64,000 bases of DNA from Erythrobacter sp. 3-20A1M. GTDB taxonomy: Bacteria; Pseudomonadota; Alphaproteobacteria; Sphingomonadales; Sphingomonadaceae. The translations under genes were made by a program, and so were the position numbers. The stretch is from contig NZ_CP045200.1 in the NCBI RefSeq assembly GCF_018636735.1, forward strand, positions 1,302,001 to 1,366,000, in the 5' to 3' direction. How positions within the stretch are numbered: position 1 is the stretch's first letter; every line of letters starts with the position of its first letter. Shown one piece after another: positions 36,753 through 45,963 of the stretch. A model generated the notes under the pieces. That model saw only the letters and a list, made by a program, of their open reading frames with translations, was not told where the DNA came from and made no database searches.

Positions 36753-38320
36753 CCCGCCCGTCGGAAGCTGTCGGCCCGCGCCAGTTCCCACATCCGGTTG
36801 AGCGTCGTCGCGCGCGGGTTCTCGATCAGCGCGCCTTCCTCGACGAACTCGTAGATATGGTCGACCGCGTCGGACCGGGCAGCGTTGAGGCGTTCGCGCA
36901 GATCGCACTGGTTGATGTCCCACGGGGATTCCAGCCCCATCGCGACCACGATCTCGCGCAGCGACTTCACTGTTGCGCGCTGGAAGCGGGCGACGCGCGG
37001 CGCTTTGTCGGAAATGACCAGCCCCTGCTGGCGCCATTCCTCCTGCGTCGCGACGCCGGTCGGACACTGGCCCGTATGGCACCGCAGCGACTGGACGCAG
37101 CCGAGCGCAAACATGAAGGGGCGGGCGGCGTTGCAGTAATCGGCGCCCAGCGCGAAGGATTTCGCCATCTGCGCGCCCGAGTGGATCTTGCCCGCATTGG
37201 CGATCTTGATCTTGTCCTTCAGGCCGGTCCCGACCAGCGCGTTGCGCACCAGGATCTGCCCTTCGCGCAGCGGCATGCCGACGCTGTTGGATAGCTCCAG
37301 CGGTGCCGCCCCGGTGCCACCTTCCGCTCCATCGACATTAATGAAGTCGAGCAGGATGCCGGTTTCCAGCATTGCCTTGGCGATTGCCAGCACCTCGTGC
37401 GGCTGGCCTACGCACAGCTTTATTCCCACCGGCTTTCCGCCCGACATCTCGCGCAGGGACGCAGCCCATTCGAGCATCTCGATCGGGGTGGAGAAGGTCG
37501 AATGCGCGGCGGGCGAGACACAGGTTTCCCCGACCTTCACGCCCCGCGCCTCGGCGATTTCCTCGGTCACCTTTTCGCCCGGCAACACGCCGCCGTGCCC
37601 GGGCTTGGCTCCCTGGCTCAGTTTGATCTCGATCATCTTGACCTGATCGGTATTCGCCTGCTCGGCGAAGCGATCCGGGTCGAACCCGCCATCTTCGCGG
37701 CGGCAGCCGAAATAGCCGCTGCCCAGCTCCCAGATCAGGTCGCCCCCATGCTTGCGGTGATAGCGGCTGATCGAGCCTTCCCCGGTGTCGTGCGCGAAAT
37801 CGCCCTGCTTTGCGCCGAGGTTGAGCGCCTCGATCGCATTGGCGGACAGCGAGCCGAAGCTCATGGCGGAGATATTGAGCAGCGCGGAATTGTACGGCTT
37901 CTCGCATTGCGGTCCGCCAATATCGAGCCGCCAGAATTCCGGCAGGTCGCTGCGGGGCACGATCGAGTGGCTCATCCACTCATATTCGTCGGAATAGACG
38001 TCCAGCTCGGTGCCGAAGGGATGATCGTCGAGATCGCCCTTCGCCCGGGCGTAGACGAGGGCGCGCTCCTGGTGCGAGAAGGGCCGGCCCTCCATCTCGT
38101 CCTCGACGATATAGGCGCGGGCGAAGGGCCGCAGGTCCTCCATGATCCAGCGGATTCTCGACACCAGCGGATAGTTCCGCCTAAGTGTATGATTGTTCTG
38201 AAAGAAATCCCATATCGCGATCACCGCTAACGGCGCAACGAGGATCAGCGCCCAAGGCCAAACCCATGCGAACAGCGCGCACAGGACCAGCAGGAGCAGC
38301 GGAGTGGTGTAACGCCACAT
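36749..38320 (-). CDS. FMN-binding glutamate-synthase-like membrane protein
   Basis: Residues about 75-500 match the GltB central and FMN domains: ISAMSFGSLSANAIEALN, GEGSISRYH, KPGHGGVLPG, VDGAEGGTGAAPLELS and CHTGQCPTGVATQ. The amidotransferase domain and the far C-terminal domain of real GltB are missing. Two N-terminal helices (LLLVLCALFAWVW and beyond) anchor it in the membrane. Such short forms are common in proteobacteria; the substrate is not known. The dienelactone hydrolase gene lies five bases upstream, so the two may be co-transcribed. Confidence 0.9.
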   Translation of the reverse strand: MWRYTTPLLLLVLCALFAWVWPWALILVAPLAVIAIWDFFQNNHTLRRNYPLVSRIRWIMEDLRPFARAYIVEDEMEGRPFSHQERALVYARAKGDLDDHPFGTELDVYSDEYEWMSHSIVPRSDLPEFWRLDIGGPQCEKPYNSALLNISAMSFGSLSANAIEALNLGAKQGDFAHDTGEGSISRYHRKHGGDLIWELGSGYFGCRREDGGFDPDRFAEQANTDQVKMIEIKLSQGAKPGHGGVLPGEKVTEEIAEARGVKVGETCVSPAAHSTFSTPIEMLEWAASLREMSGGKPVGIKLCVGQPHEVLAIAKAMLETGILLDFINVDGAEGGTGAAPLELSNSVGMPLREGQILVRNALVGTGLKDKIKIANAGKIHSGAQMAKSFALGADYCNAARPFMFALGCVQSLRCHTGQCPTGVATQEEWRQQGLVISDKAPRVARFQRATVKSLREIVVAMGLESPWDINQCDLRERLNAARSDAVDHIYEFVEEGALIENPRATTLNRMWELARADSFRRAG

Positions 38321-38325
38321 TCCGG

Positions 38326-39024
38326 TCAGCCCAGGTGCTGGGCGAAGAATTCCTCCGTTCGGGCATCGGCCTTCTGCGCGCCGGCCTCGTCGCGCCGTTC
38401 GCCGAATTGGGTTGCGAAACCGTGATCGAGACCGGGATAGTCGTGCAGCGTCACTTTCGGGTGATCGTCGAGCCCGTCGTGCATCGCCTTCTGCGTTTCC
38501 TTGTCGTTGAACCCGTCTTCGGTCGGGATGTGGAGCATCAGCGGATTGGCGATCGCGTGCGCCTCGTCCAGCATCTCGTCCACGCCGACCGCGTAATAGC
38601 CCACGGTCGCATCGCTATCGGTCCGCGCGGCAGTCATGTAGGCGAGCTTGCCACCCAGGCAGTAACCCACGGCTCCGACCTTTCTCCCACCGGTCTCCGC
38701 CCGCGCCCATTTGATGGTCGCCTCGATATCGCGAATGCCCCGATCGGGATCGAAATCCTCCATCAGGGAGAGAGCCTTCTTGAATTCGGGTTCCACATCG
38801 GGATCGAGCTCGATCTCGCGCTCCAGACGCCAGAAAAGATCCGGCGCCACGGCGAGATAGCCTTGCTCCGCCAGCAGATCGCACTTGCGACGGATGCCTG
38901 CATTCACGCCGAAAATTTCCTGTATCACCACAATCGCCGCACGGGGTTCCTCCGCCGGGCGGGCGACATAGGCGGTGAAATGCTCGTTGCCGTCGATGGT
39001 ATCGATCGTGACGTTCTCGCTCAT
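38326..39024 (-). CDS. Dienelactone hydrolase family protein
   Basis: A 232-residue alpha/beta hydrolase of the dienelactone hydrolase group. The nucleophile is Cys in GYCLGGKLAY, the acid-His pair fits DGFND and DYPGLDHGFA. VVIQEIFGVNAGIRRKCDLLAEQGY is the family N-terminal segment. True dienelactone hydrolases act in chlorocatechol breakdown, but most relatives have unknown esters as substrate and no catechol genes are nearby. The start ATG at 39022-39024 is chosen over longer frames. Confidence 0.9.
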   Translation of the reverse strand: MSENVTIDTIDGNEHFTAYVARPAEEPRAAIVVIQEIFGVNAGIRRKCDLLAEQGYLAVAPDLFWRLEREIELDPDVEPEFKKALSLMEDFDPDRGIRDIEATIKWARAETGGRKVGAVGYCLGGKLAYMTAARTDSDATVGYYAVGVDEMLDEAHAIANPLMLHIPTEDGFNDKETQKAMHDGLDDHPKVTLHDYPGLDHGFATQFGERRDEAGAQKADARTEEFFAQHLG

Positions 39025-39136
39025 CCCGATATCTTCCTGTATTGCCGGTTCGATGGTTCGTTCGCGACCGGCGGGACTTGCGTCGCGCGCCGGGTGGTCC
39101 AAGATGGGCCGCGATAGCCTAAACGGAGAACTTGCG

Positions 39137-39409
39137 ATGAAGGTCCACGTCGAAATCGAATGTACGCCGGAGGAGGCGCGTTCCTTCATGGGCTTGCCCG
39201 ATATCAGCAAGGCGAACTCGGTCTATTCCGACAATATGGCGGAGGCGATGCGCGGCGTGACCTCGCCCGATCAGCTTCAGGATCTGGCGCGCACCATGGC
39301 GCCGATGGGGCAGATGGGTCTCAAGCTGTTCCAGAACTTCGTGGAAGGCAGCATGGGGGGGCGGGCGCCGGGCAAACCGACCGACCCTTCCGGTAGCGAC
39401 AAGGCCTGA
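39137..39409 (+). CDS. DUF6489 family small protein
   Basis: A 90-residue protein beginning MKVHVEIECTPEEARSFMGLPD. It matches the small DUF6489 family that I associate with alphaproteobacteria; the function is unknown. Methionine-rich helix (MAPMGQMGLKLFQNF) and Gly/Pro tail are visible. It is 31 bases before mnmE on the same strand and probably shares its transcript. The upstream gene is divergent. Confidence 0.78.
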   Translation: MKVHVEIECTPEEARSFMGLPDISKANSVYSDNMAEAMRGVTSPDQLQDLARTMAPMGQMGLKLFQNFVEGSMGGRAPGKPTDPSGSDKA

Positions 39410-39440
39410 CGTTTCGGCGCTTCGAGCGCGACCCACGACG

Positions 39441-40712
39441 ATGACGACGATCTTCGCTCTATCGAGCGGCGCTCCGCCCGCCGCGATCGGGATCGTGCGG
39501 ATCAGTGGGCCCGAGGCGGGTCAGGCGCTCATTCGACTGTGCGGTGCTTTGCCGCCCGAGCGTACCGCCAGTTTGCGCACGGTCAGGGACGCGGCTGGGG
39601 AAGTTCTCGACCGCGCGCTGGTGCTGTGGTTTCCCGGCCCCGCCTCCGCGACCGGAGAGGATTGCGCCGAAATCCACTGCCACGGGGGGAGGGCTGTCAT
39701 TGCCGCTATCGAAACCGCGCTGGCGGCTATGCCGGGTCTCGCGCGGGCCGAGCCGGGTGCGTTTACCCGGCGCGCCTTCACCAATGGCCGGATCGATCTC
39801 GCCGAGGCGGAGGGGCTGGCCGACCTGCTGACGGCGGAAACCGAACTTCAGCGAAGGGTGGCGCAGGCACAAGCGAGCGGAGAGGCGTCGCGGCAGGTCG
39901 CGGAATGGCGCGACGAGGTGCTGCGATTGTCGGCTCGGATCGAGGCGCTGCTCGATTTTTCGGATGAGGACGACGTCGATACGCTGAGCGAAGACTTTAG
40001 GCGAGATGTGGATCGGCTCGTTACGGCATTGGAGGGCTGGCTGGCGCGACCACCCGCCGAACGGTTGCGCGATGGGGTGCGGGTGGTCCTGTCAGGTCCG
40101 CCCAACGCGGGAAAATCCAGCCTGTTCAACATGTTACTATCGAGCGAGGCGGCGATCATATCGCCCGTCGCCGGGACGACACGCGATGTGATCGAGCGTC
40201 CGGTTGCGATCGATGGCGTGCCCTTCGTGCTGATCGACACGGCGGGGCTACGGTCGGAGACGGGGGACGAGATCGAGGCGGTCGGGATTGCACGCGCGGC
40301 GGAGCAGATGGCCAGTGCGGATATAGTATTGTGGCTTGGCACCGAGGGTAAGGGGCCGGATGGTGCGCTCGAAATCGAGACGCGTGTCGACCTAGAGGAT
40401 CAGCAAAAGGAAAATCCCGCTGCTCGCGTATCCGGAAAGACTGGGGAAGGGCTTTCCGCTCTCGCTGCCATTCTTGTCGAACGGGCCGGGACACTGCTTC
40501 CGCGCCCGGGAGAGAGTGCTGTCAATGCGCGGCAGCGCCGATGTCTGGAGCGCGCGTATGGTGCGCTTCACGAAATCGGCAATGCGAGCGATCCGCTGCT
40601 GATCGGGGAATCGCTGCGTGCGGCACGGGCGGCCTTTGACGATCTGTTAGGATGCGCCTCGACCGAACATATGCTGGACGCCTTGTTCGGACGTTTCTGC
40701 ATCGGGAAATAG
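39441..40712 (+). CDS. mnmE: tRNA modification GTPase MnmE
   Basis: MnmE, with MnmG, adds aminomethyl-type groups to U34 of certain tRNAs. The 423-residue protein has the folate-binding N-domain (ALSSGAPPAAIGIVRISGP, GEDCAEIHCHGG). The G domain is inserted in the helical domain, with Walker A GPPNAGKSS at about 218-226 and GTTRDVIE plus DTAGLR after it. The C-terminal CIGK has the catalytic cysteine. The usual NKxD motif is not clear (around LEDQQKEN), worth noting. mnmG follows. Confidence 0.95.
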   Translation: MTTIFALSSGAPPAAIGIVRISGPEAGQALIRLCGALPPERTASLRTVRDAAGEVLDRALVLWFPGPASATGEDCAEIHCHGGRAVIAAIETALAAMPGLARAEPGAFTRRAFTNGRIDLAEAEGLADLLTAETELQRRVAQAQASGEASRQVAEWRDEVLRLSARIEALLDFSDEDDVDTLSEDFRRDVDRLVTALEGWLARPPAERLRDGVRVVLSGPPNAGKSSLFNMLLSSEAAIISPVAGTTRDVIERPVAIDGVPFVLIDTAGLRSETGDEIEAVGIARAAEQMASADIVLWLGTEGKGPDGALEIETRVDLEDQQKENPAARVSGKTGEGLSALAAILVERAGTLLPRPGESAVNARQRRCLERAYGALHEIGNASDPLLIGESLRAARAAFDDLLGCASTEHMLDALFGRFCIGK

Positions 40713-40715
40713 GCA

Positions 40716-40731
40716 TGTTCCACGTGGAACG
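40716..40731. promoter_or_regulatory. parS site between mnmE and mnmG (1)
   Basis: TGTTCCACGTGGAACG is a 14-base perfect palindrome matching the parS form TGTTCCACGTGGAACA except the last base. It lies three bases after the mnmE stop. Confidence 0.85.
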
Positions 40732-40752
40732 GTCCTGACTCCATGGTGAGTG

Positions 40753-40768
40753 TGTTTCACGTGGAACG
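40753..40768. promoter_or_regulatory. parS site between mnmE and mnmG (2)
   Basis: TGTTTCACGTGGAACG, 14 of 16 to the TGTTTCACGTGAAACA consensus, 37 bases from the previous site. The two form a pair in the 99-base mnmE-mnmG gap. Confidence 0.85.
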
Positions 40769-40811
40769 GGTGGCCTCGCCATTGAGCATCGGATATAAAC
40801 GGCGCGTGAGC

Positions 40812-42661
40812 ATGTATGATGTTATCGTGGTGGGTGGCGGGCACGCCGGTGTCGAAGCGGCATGTGCCGCCGCACGCATGGGGTGTCATACTGCTCTGCT
40901 GACTTTCCGCGTCGACAAGATCGGGGCCATGAGCTGCAATCCCGCGATAGGGGGCCTGGGCAAGGGTCATCTGGTTCGGGAGGTCGATGCGCTGGATGGC
41001 ATTATCGCGCGCGCTGCAGATGCCGCAGCGATCCACTACCGCATGCTCAACCGCTCGAAGGGCAGCGCGGTCTGGGGTCCGCGCATACAGGCGGACCGAA
41101 CTGTATTCCGCCGAGCGGTCAGCAGGCGGTATGGGATCAAGAAGGCCTCGAGGTGCTTGAGGGTGAGGCTGCGGCGCTTGTCCTTAAAGGTGGGGCGGTC
41201 GTTGGCGTCGACCTGGCCGAAGGAGGGCGGGTTGAGGCGCATGCCGTGGTTCTTTGCACGGGTACATTTCTCGGGGGTCGTTTGTATCGGGGTGAAGAGC
41301 GCCTCGAGGGCGGACGCATCGGAGAGAATTCTGCGCATCGTCTAGCCCAACAGGTGCGTGAACTTGAACTCCCGATGGGACGGCTCAAGACGGGTACGCC
41401 GCCGCGGCTCGACGGACGCACGATAGACTGGGCGCGGCTCGAAGAGCAGCCCTCCGACAGCGAGCCATGGACAATGTCCGACCTCGGACCGGGGCGAGTG
41501 AATCCGACCATCTTCTGTTCGGTGGCACGGACCACACGGGCCGGTCACGATCTCATTCGTGCCAACCTCGATCGCTCGCCGCTATTCTCCGGGGCGATCG
41601 GCGCCGAGGGGCCGCGCTATTGCCCATCGATCGAGGACAAGATTCATCGGTTCGGCGATCGGGAGGGACATCAAATCTTTCTCGAACCAGAGGGACTCGA
41701 TACGCCACTGGTCTATCCGAATGGGATCAGCACCTCGCTGCCAGTGGATGTGCAGGAGGGATTTCTCCGCACCATGTCGGGGCTCGAGTCGGTGGAGATG
41801 GTCGAGCCAGGCTACGCGGTAGAGTATGATTACATCGATCCCCGGGCGCTCGATCGCCAACTCGCCTTGCGGGCCTTGCCGGGTCTCTACTGCGCCGGCC
41901 AGCTCAACGGCACCACGGGATACGAGGAGGCCGCGGCGCAGGGACTGATCGCGGGCATGGGAGCGGCAGGCAGGGTACTGGGCCTCGAGCCCATTCGGCT
42001 GGATAGGGCGAACAGTTACATGGCAGTGATGGTGGACGACCTGACCCTCCAGGGCGTGACCGAGCCCTATCGCATGCTGACCGCGCGCGCCGAATACCGA
42101 TTGCGGCTGCGTGCGAACAATGCGGCCACGCGCATTACGCCGCTGGGTATTGAAGCCGGGGTGGTCGGACCGGACAGAGCGAAGTGGTTTGCCGAACGCG
42201 AAGAGCGGCGGGCGAAGATCGATTCTCGTTTGGACCACGAGGCAGGGCCACAGGATCTGCGAGCCCTGGGGTTTTCGGCGAAGGATGACGCGGGGCGCCA
42301 GACGCTGCGTGAGTGGCTGCGTTTCCCCGGTGTCGACCTGCAGACCCTGGCTCCGATGCTTAAGGTGCCCGAGATCGCACTCGATCCTGAGTTGGCTCAA
42401 GAGGTGGCAGAGGACGCCGCCTATGCGCCCTACCTGGCTCGACAGGAAGCCGAGCTGCGCGACCTGCGCGCGAGCGAAGGCGTGACTCTACCCGGCGACT
42501 TTCCCTACCATTCGGTCCCCGGTCTGTCGCGAGAGATGATTGAGCGCCTCGAAAGCGCTCGGCCTGATAGTCTTGCGGCTGCGGGGCGCGTACCCGGGGT
42601 GACCCCTGCTGCTCTGGCGATCCTGCTGGTCCACGCCAGACGCGAACGCGTATCGGCATGA
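40812..42661 (+). pseudogene. mnmG: MnmG tRNA-modification enzyme, frameshifted
   Basis: MnmG (GidA) is the FAD-binding partner of MnmE. The ATG 40812 opens [24 protein letters not shown] and runs through [26 protein letters not shown] to RTVFRRAV. Then the frame must shift by one base near 41117-41121 to continue [21 protein letters not shown]. It then stays open to 42661, with [30 protein letters not shown] and the C-terminal helical domain. Adding one base in GCGGT-CAGCAG restores a normal protein of about 616 residues. No other decay is seen, so an assembly error is more likely than a true pseudogene. Confidence 0.93.
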
Positions 42662-43293
42662 TCGAAGATGAAGTCAGTGCGCGCGAATATGTCGCTCGAT
42701 GGGGCGATGGCGCGGCGATGGAGCGTCTGGACACGCTTGTCTCCCATCTCGGGGTTGAGAACAGGAGGCAGAATCTGGTTTCCGAGAAGACCTTGGCCGA
42801 AGTCTGGCAAAGGCACATCGCCGATAGCGCGCAGCTCTTGGAATACGTTCCACGTGGAACATCCCCTTGGTTGGATCTCGGAAGCGGGGCGGGGTTTCCT
42901 GGATTGGTGCTAGCTGTCCTACAGCCGGAACTCCCGATTTACCTCGTCGAATCGCGCCGCAGGCGGATCGATTGGCTCGAGCAAATGCGCGATGTGCTGG
43001 ACCTGCCGAAGTGCGAGATTATCGGCCAACGTGTGGAAACCATCCAACCCATCGCGGCTGGAGCCATTACCGCACGTGCCTTCGCCCCTCTTGAACGCCT
43101 GCTTGCGCTTTCGGCCGAGTTTTCCACCCCATCGACCCATTGGGTCTTGCCGAAGGGTCGGTCGGCGCGGCAAGAACTAGAGAACCTCGAGGCCGAATGG
43201 GGTCTTCGGTTTCACGTGGAACCTTCGCTGACGCACTCGGAAAGTGCTATCCTGGTGGGGAAGGGTGTCGCTCAGAAAAGGAAGCGGGCATGA
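42658..43293 (+). CDS. rsmG: 16S rRNA m7G527 methyltransferase RsmG
   Basis: RsmG methylates G527 of 16S rRNA using SAM. The 211-residue protein has the SAM loop [18 protein letters not shown] and the following acidic [12 protein letters not shown], then [12 protein letters not shown] and WVLPKGRS. The ATG overlaps the mnmG stop by four bases and the stop overlaps the parA start. Two parS palindromes lie in the coding sequence. Confidence 0.95.
   Translation: MIEDEVSAREYVARWGDGAAMERLDTLVSHLGVENRRQNLVSEKTLAEVWQRHIADSAQLLEYVPRGTSPWLDLGSGAGFPGLVLAVLQPELPIYLVESRRRRIDWLEQMRDVLDLPKCEIIGQRVETIQPIAAGAITARAFAPLERLLALSAEFSTPSTHWVLPKGRSARQELENLEAEWGLRFHVEPSLTHSESAILVGKGVAQKRKRA
42846..42861. promoter_or_regulatory. 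parS site inside rsmG (1)
   Basis: CGTTCCACGTGGAACA has the full GTTCCACGTGGAAC palindrome; only the first base departs from the consensus. It is in the N-terminal third of rsmG. Confidence 0.82.
43208..43223. promoter_or_regulatory. parS site inside rsmG (2)
   Basis: GGTTTCACGTGGAACC keeps the GTTTCACGTGGAAC core, with both outer bases changed. It is near the 3' end of rsmG, 82 bases before parA. Confidence 0.75.
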
Positions 43294-44066
43294 TCACGAT
43301 AGCGATTGCGAACCAGAAGGGTGGGGTGGGGAAGACCACCACCGCAATCAATGTCGCTACCGCGATGGCGGCCACAGGTTGGAAGACGCTTCTGATCGAC
43401 CTGGATCCCCAGGGGAATGCATCGACTGGGCTAGGCATCCCCTCAGGTGAGCGCTCTTTTTCCAGCTACGACCTGTTGGTCGAACAATCTCCGATAGCGG
43501 ACTGTCTTCAAGGGACTTCGATCCCGGGCCTCGATATTATTCCGGCAACGCAGGATTTGAGCGGTGCCGAGATCGAGCTCGTATCCGTAAACGACCGTGC
43601 CGCCCGGCTGGACGGCGCGCTTGGCAACCACGCGCAACATGAAATTTGCTTCATCGACTGCCCGCCTTCGCTGGGCCTGCTTACTCTGAACGCCTTGACC
43701 GCGGCGGATACGCTATTGGTACCGCTTCAGTGCGAGTTCTTCGCACTGGAAGGATTGAGCCAGCTGCTGCAGACGGTTGAGCAAGTCCAGCAGAGATTCA
43801 ACTCGCGGCTCGGGATAATCGGGATCGCACTCACCATGTTCGATCGCCGCAACAGATTGACGGACCAGGTAGCCGACGATGTCCGTGATTGCCTAGGCGA
43901 ACTGGTGTTCAATTCGGTCATTCCGCGCAACGTCCGTCTTTCGGAAGCGCCGAGCCACGGCTTGCCGGCGCTTGTGTACGATCACGCCTGCGCGGGAAGC
44001 CGTGCCTATATGGCGCTTGCGAGCGAGCTGATCGCGCGTCTGCCTGAGAAGAGGAAAGCTGCATGA
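43290..44066 (+). CDS. parA: Chromosome partition ATPase ParA
   Basis: ParA is a Walker-type ATPase that moves ParB-bound origins to the cell poles. The 258-residue protein has the deviant Walker A KGGVGKTTT at residues 10-18 and DLDPQGNASTGLG. CFIDCPPSLGLL (Walker B) and the DNA-binding segment LVFNSVIPRNVRLSEAPSHGLP follow. The ATG overlaps the rsmG stop (ATGA). The chromosomal Soj-like form, not a plasmid type, is indicated by length and neighbours. Confidence 0.97.
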   Translation: MITIAIANQKGGVGKTTTAINVATAMAATGWKTLLIDLDPQGNASTGLGIPSGERSFSSYDLLVEQSPIADCLQGTSIPGLDIIPATQDLSGAEIELVSVNDRAARLDGALGNHAQHEICFIDCPPSLGLLTLNALTAADTLLVPLQCEFFALEGLSQLLQTVEQVQQRFNSRLGIIGIALTMFDRRNRLTDQVADDVRDCLGELVFNSVIPRNVRLSEAPSHGLPALVYDHACAGSRAYMALASELIARLPEKRKAA

Positions 44067-45043
44067 GTTCGTCCGATCCTGTCCATGCCGGCTCCGTACC
44101 CCGGGCTACCGATCGGAAGAAGAAACTGGGCAGGGGGCTCGGCGCGCTTCTGGGCGAGACACGACGCGAAGAGCCTTTCGTCCATAACAAAGACGGTGAA
44201 GCCGTTTCACGTGGAACAGCCGAAAGTACCGGTAGCGCGACGACAGGGCTTGCTTCGCTCCCGGTAGCTTCGATCGAACCGCTTCCTGGGCAACCGCGCA
44301 CCCGTTTCGATGAAGACGCCCTGGACGAGCTCTCACGTTCGATTGCCGCGCGGGGTGTCATCCAGCCTATCATCGTTCGCCCGCTCGCTGGCGACCGTTA
44401 TCAGCTCGTTGCCGGTGAACGACGTTGGCGGGCCGCACAAAAGGCACGGCTCCACGATATTCCCGCGATCGTTCGGAATCTCGACGAGAGCGAAGTCATG
44501 GCGCTGGCCCTGATCGAGAATATCCAGCGTGAGGACCTAAACCCGATCGAGGAAGCACGGGCCTATCACCAGCTGGGCGAGCAGGAGGGGATGAGCCAGA
44601 ACGACATCGCCAAACTGGTCGACAAGTCTCGCAGCCATGTCGCAAATCTGCAGCGTCTGCTCGCCCTGCCGGACGACGTAATTGCCTTGGTAGAAGAGGA
44701 AGCGCTTTCGATGGGGCACGCGCGTGCCCTGATCGGTCATGACGATGCATCCTCGCTCGCTCGCCAGGCGATCGCCGAGAAACTGACGGTCCGCGACGTC
44801 GAACGTCTCGTTCGTTCGGGCTCGACGAAAGAGGAGAGCAAGGGTCGCCGGGGCAAATCACCAGCGGACAGTGCAGAAAATGCCGACATCGCGGCGGTGC
44901 AGCGGCATCTGGAAGAATTTCTCGGTCTCACGGTCCGGATCAAGAGCGACGCCGATTCGCGATCCGGCGCGGTGACCATTCGCTACCGCACTCTCGATCA
45001 GCTCGACCTGATCTGCCAGCGGCTCACCGGCGGAGAAATATAG
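44063..45043 (+). CDS. parB: Chromosome partition protein ParB
   Basis: ParB is a CTP-dependent clamp that loads at parS and spreads. The 326-residue protein has N-terminal KKLGRGLGALLG (ParA-contact). Box PGQPRTRFDEDALDELSRSI, the nuclease-like GERRWRAAQKA, ENIQREDLNPIEEA and the helix-turn-helix MSQNDIAKLVDKSRSHVANLQRLL follow. A C-terminal dimer domain ends the chain. It overlaps parA by four bases and itself contains a parS-like site near its start. Confidence 0.97.
   Translation: MSSSDPVHAGSVPRATDRKKKLGRGLGALLGETRREEPFVHNKDGEAVSRGTAESTGSATTGLASLPVASIEPLPGQPRTRFDEDALDELSRSIAARGVIQPIIVRPLAGDRYQLVAGERRWRAAQKARLHDIPAIVRNLDESEVMALALIENIQREDLNPIEEARAYHQLGEQEGMSQNDIAKLVDKSRSHVANLQRLLALPDDVIALVEEEALSMGHARALIGHDDASSLARQAIAEKLTVRDVERLVRSGSTKEESKGRRGKSPADSAENADIAAVQRHLEEFLGLTVRIKSDADSRSGAVTIRYRTLDQLDLICQRLTGGEI
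44203..44218. promoter_or_regulatory. parS site inside parB
   Basis: CGTTTCACGTGGAACA matches the consensus at 14 of 16 bases. It is in the N-terminal coding part of parB, where Caulobacter-like genomes also carry copies. Confidence 0.8.
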
Positions 45044-45061
45044 AGCGATAACAAACGCTTA

Positions 45062-45100
45062 GCCGGTTTTGGGGGGTGCTGGAAGCCACCGCAAACCGGC
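45062..45100. other. Inverted repeat after parB
   Basis: GCCGGTTT (45062-45069) pairs perfectly with AAACCGGC (45093-45100), with an inner GGTG/CACC pair. It begins 19 bases after the parB stop. It could be the operon's 3' structure, but no T-run follows, so it is not a standard terminator. Confidence 0.4.
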
Positions 45101-45404
45101 CCGGGGACCTTATCGCCGCGTCTTCAAGTGCATTACACGCTTTTCGTGGCGCGATGAGGGAAGAGCAATCGTGCGCTCCCTGATGGGCTCGGCACCCGTC
45201 TCGTCCCATTCCTCGGTTAGTATTCGCGCACGACCGGGACTGACGGCACGCTCGGCCGATCTACGATGATCCTCATCGCACCGGACCAGTGGCCATAGTC
45301 GGCCCGATAGCCGCAGCGCGGCAGAGGCGGTCCGCCATAGGCGTTATCCGGATCGTAACCCTTGCCATGGTCGTTGCGCCAGCCCTGGCAGCGCCGCTCG
45401 GCGC
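45101..45404 (-). other. Gap with an open frame lacking a start codon
   Basis: No supported gene lies between parB and the fRMsr gene. On the minus strand, however, a frame stays open from inside the fRMsr 3' end down to a TAA at 45217-45219. Its last part reads like protein: RRCQGWRNDHGKGYDPDNAY, then GGPPLPRCGYRADYGHWSGA and VPVVREY. It is Tyr/Gly/Pro-rich with two cysteines. I found no ATG, GTG or TTG for it, so it may be the 3' remnant of a small secreted protein. The rest of the gap (45101-45216) shows nothing clear. Confidence 0.4.
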
Positions 45405-45887
45405 TCAGATACGGTCGGCGATCGCGCTCGCCAGCTTCTCGATCCCGGCCGCGTCTTCCTGGCCGAAGCGGTTCTTGTTGGGGCTGTCGAGATCGATCAC
45501 CGCAATCACCTTGCCATCGCGCGTCACCGGCACGACCAGTTCCGATGCGCTCGTCGCGTCGCAGGCGATATGGCCGGGGAACGCATGAACGTCCGCCACC
45601 AACTGCGTCTCACCGCTGGCGGCGGCTGTGCCGCAGACGCCCTGTCCCATGGGAATGCGGATGCAGGCCGGCCGGCCGATAAACGGGCCGAGCACCAGTT
45701 CGTCGCCGATCACGCGATAGAAACCGGCCCAGTTCAGACGTGGCAGGAACTCCGCCATCAGCGCGGCAAGATTGGCCATGTTGGCGACCGGGTCGTCCTC
45801 GCCATCGGTCAGGGCGAAGGCCGCATCGGCCAGCTGCCGGTAGCGCTCGGCTTCGGGCAGGTCGGTATCGGGGGTGAAGTCGAACAT
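45405..45887 (-). CDS. Free methionine-(R)-sulfoxide reductase (GAF)
   Basis: fRMsr repairs free oxidised methionine with thioredoxin. The 160-residue GAF-fold protein has the three redox cysteines at 75, 85 and 109 (GRPACIRIP, GQGVCGTAA, HIACDATSASELVVPV), the spacing of E. coli fRMsr (84, 94, 118). WAGFYRVIGDELVLGPFIG is the usual strand region. It stands alone; its start ATG is at 45885-45887. Confidence 0.93.
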   Translation of the reverse strand: MFDFTPDTDLPEAERYRQLADAAFALTDGEDDPVANMANLAALMAEFLPRLNWAGFYRVIGDELVLGPFIGRPACIRIPMGQGVCGTAAASGETQLVADVHAFPGHIACDATSASELVVPVTRDGKVIAVIDLDSPNKNRFGQEDAAGIEKLASAIADRI

Positions 45888-45963
45888 GGATCGCCGATAG
45901 GCACACGCTCGCGGATCGTAAAGCGATTGCCGCCCGTGGCCGCGCGCCCTATCTCTTCACAGC

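Noticed and set aside
41036-41535. Minus-strand frames over the mnmG frameshift region as a separate gene
   Set aside because: The plus-strand frames on both sides of the shift are strongly conserved MnmG; the minus frames have no recognisable content.
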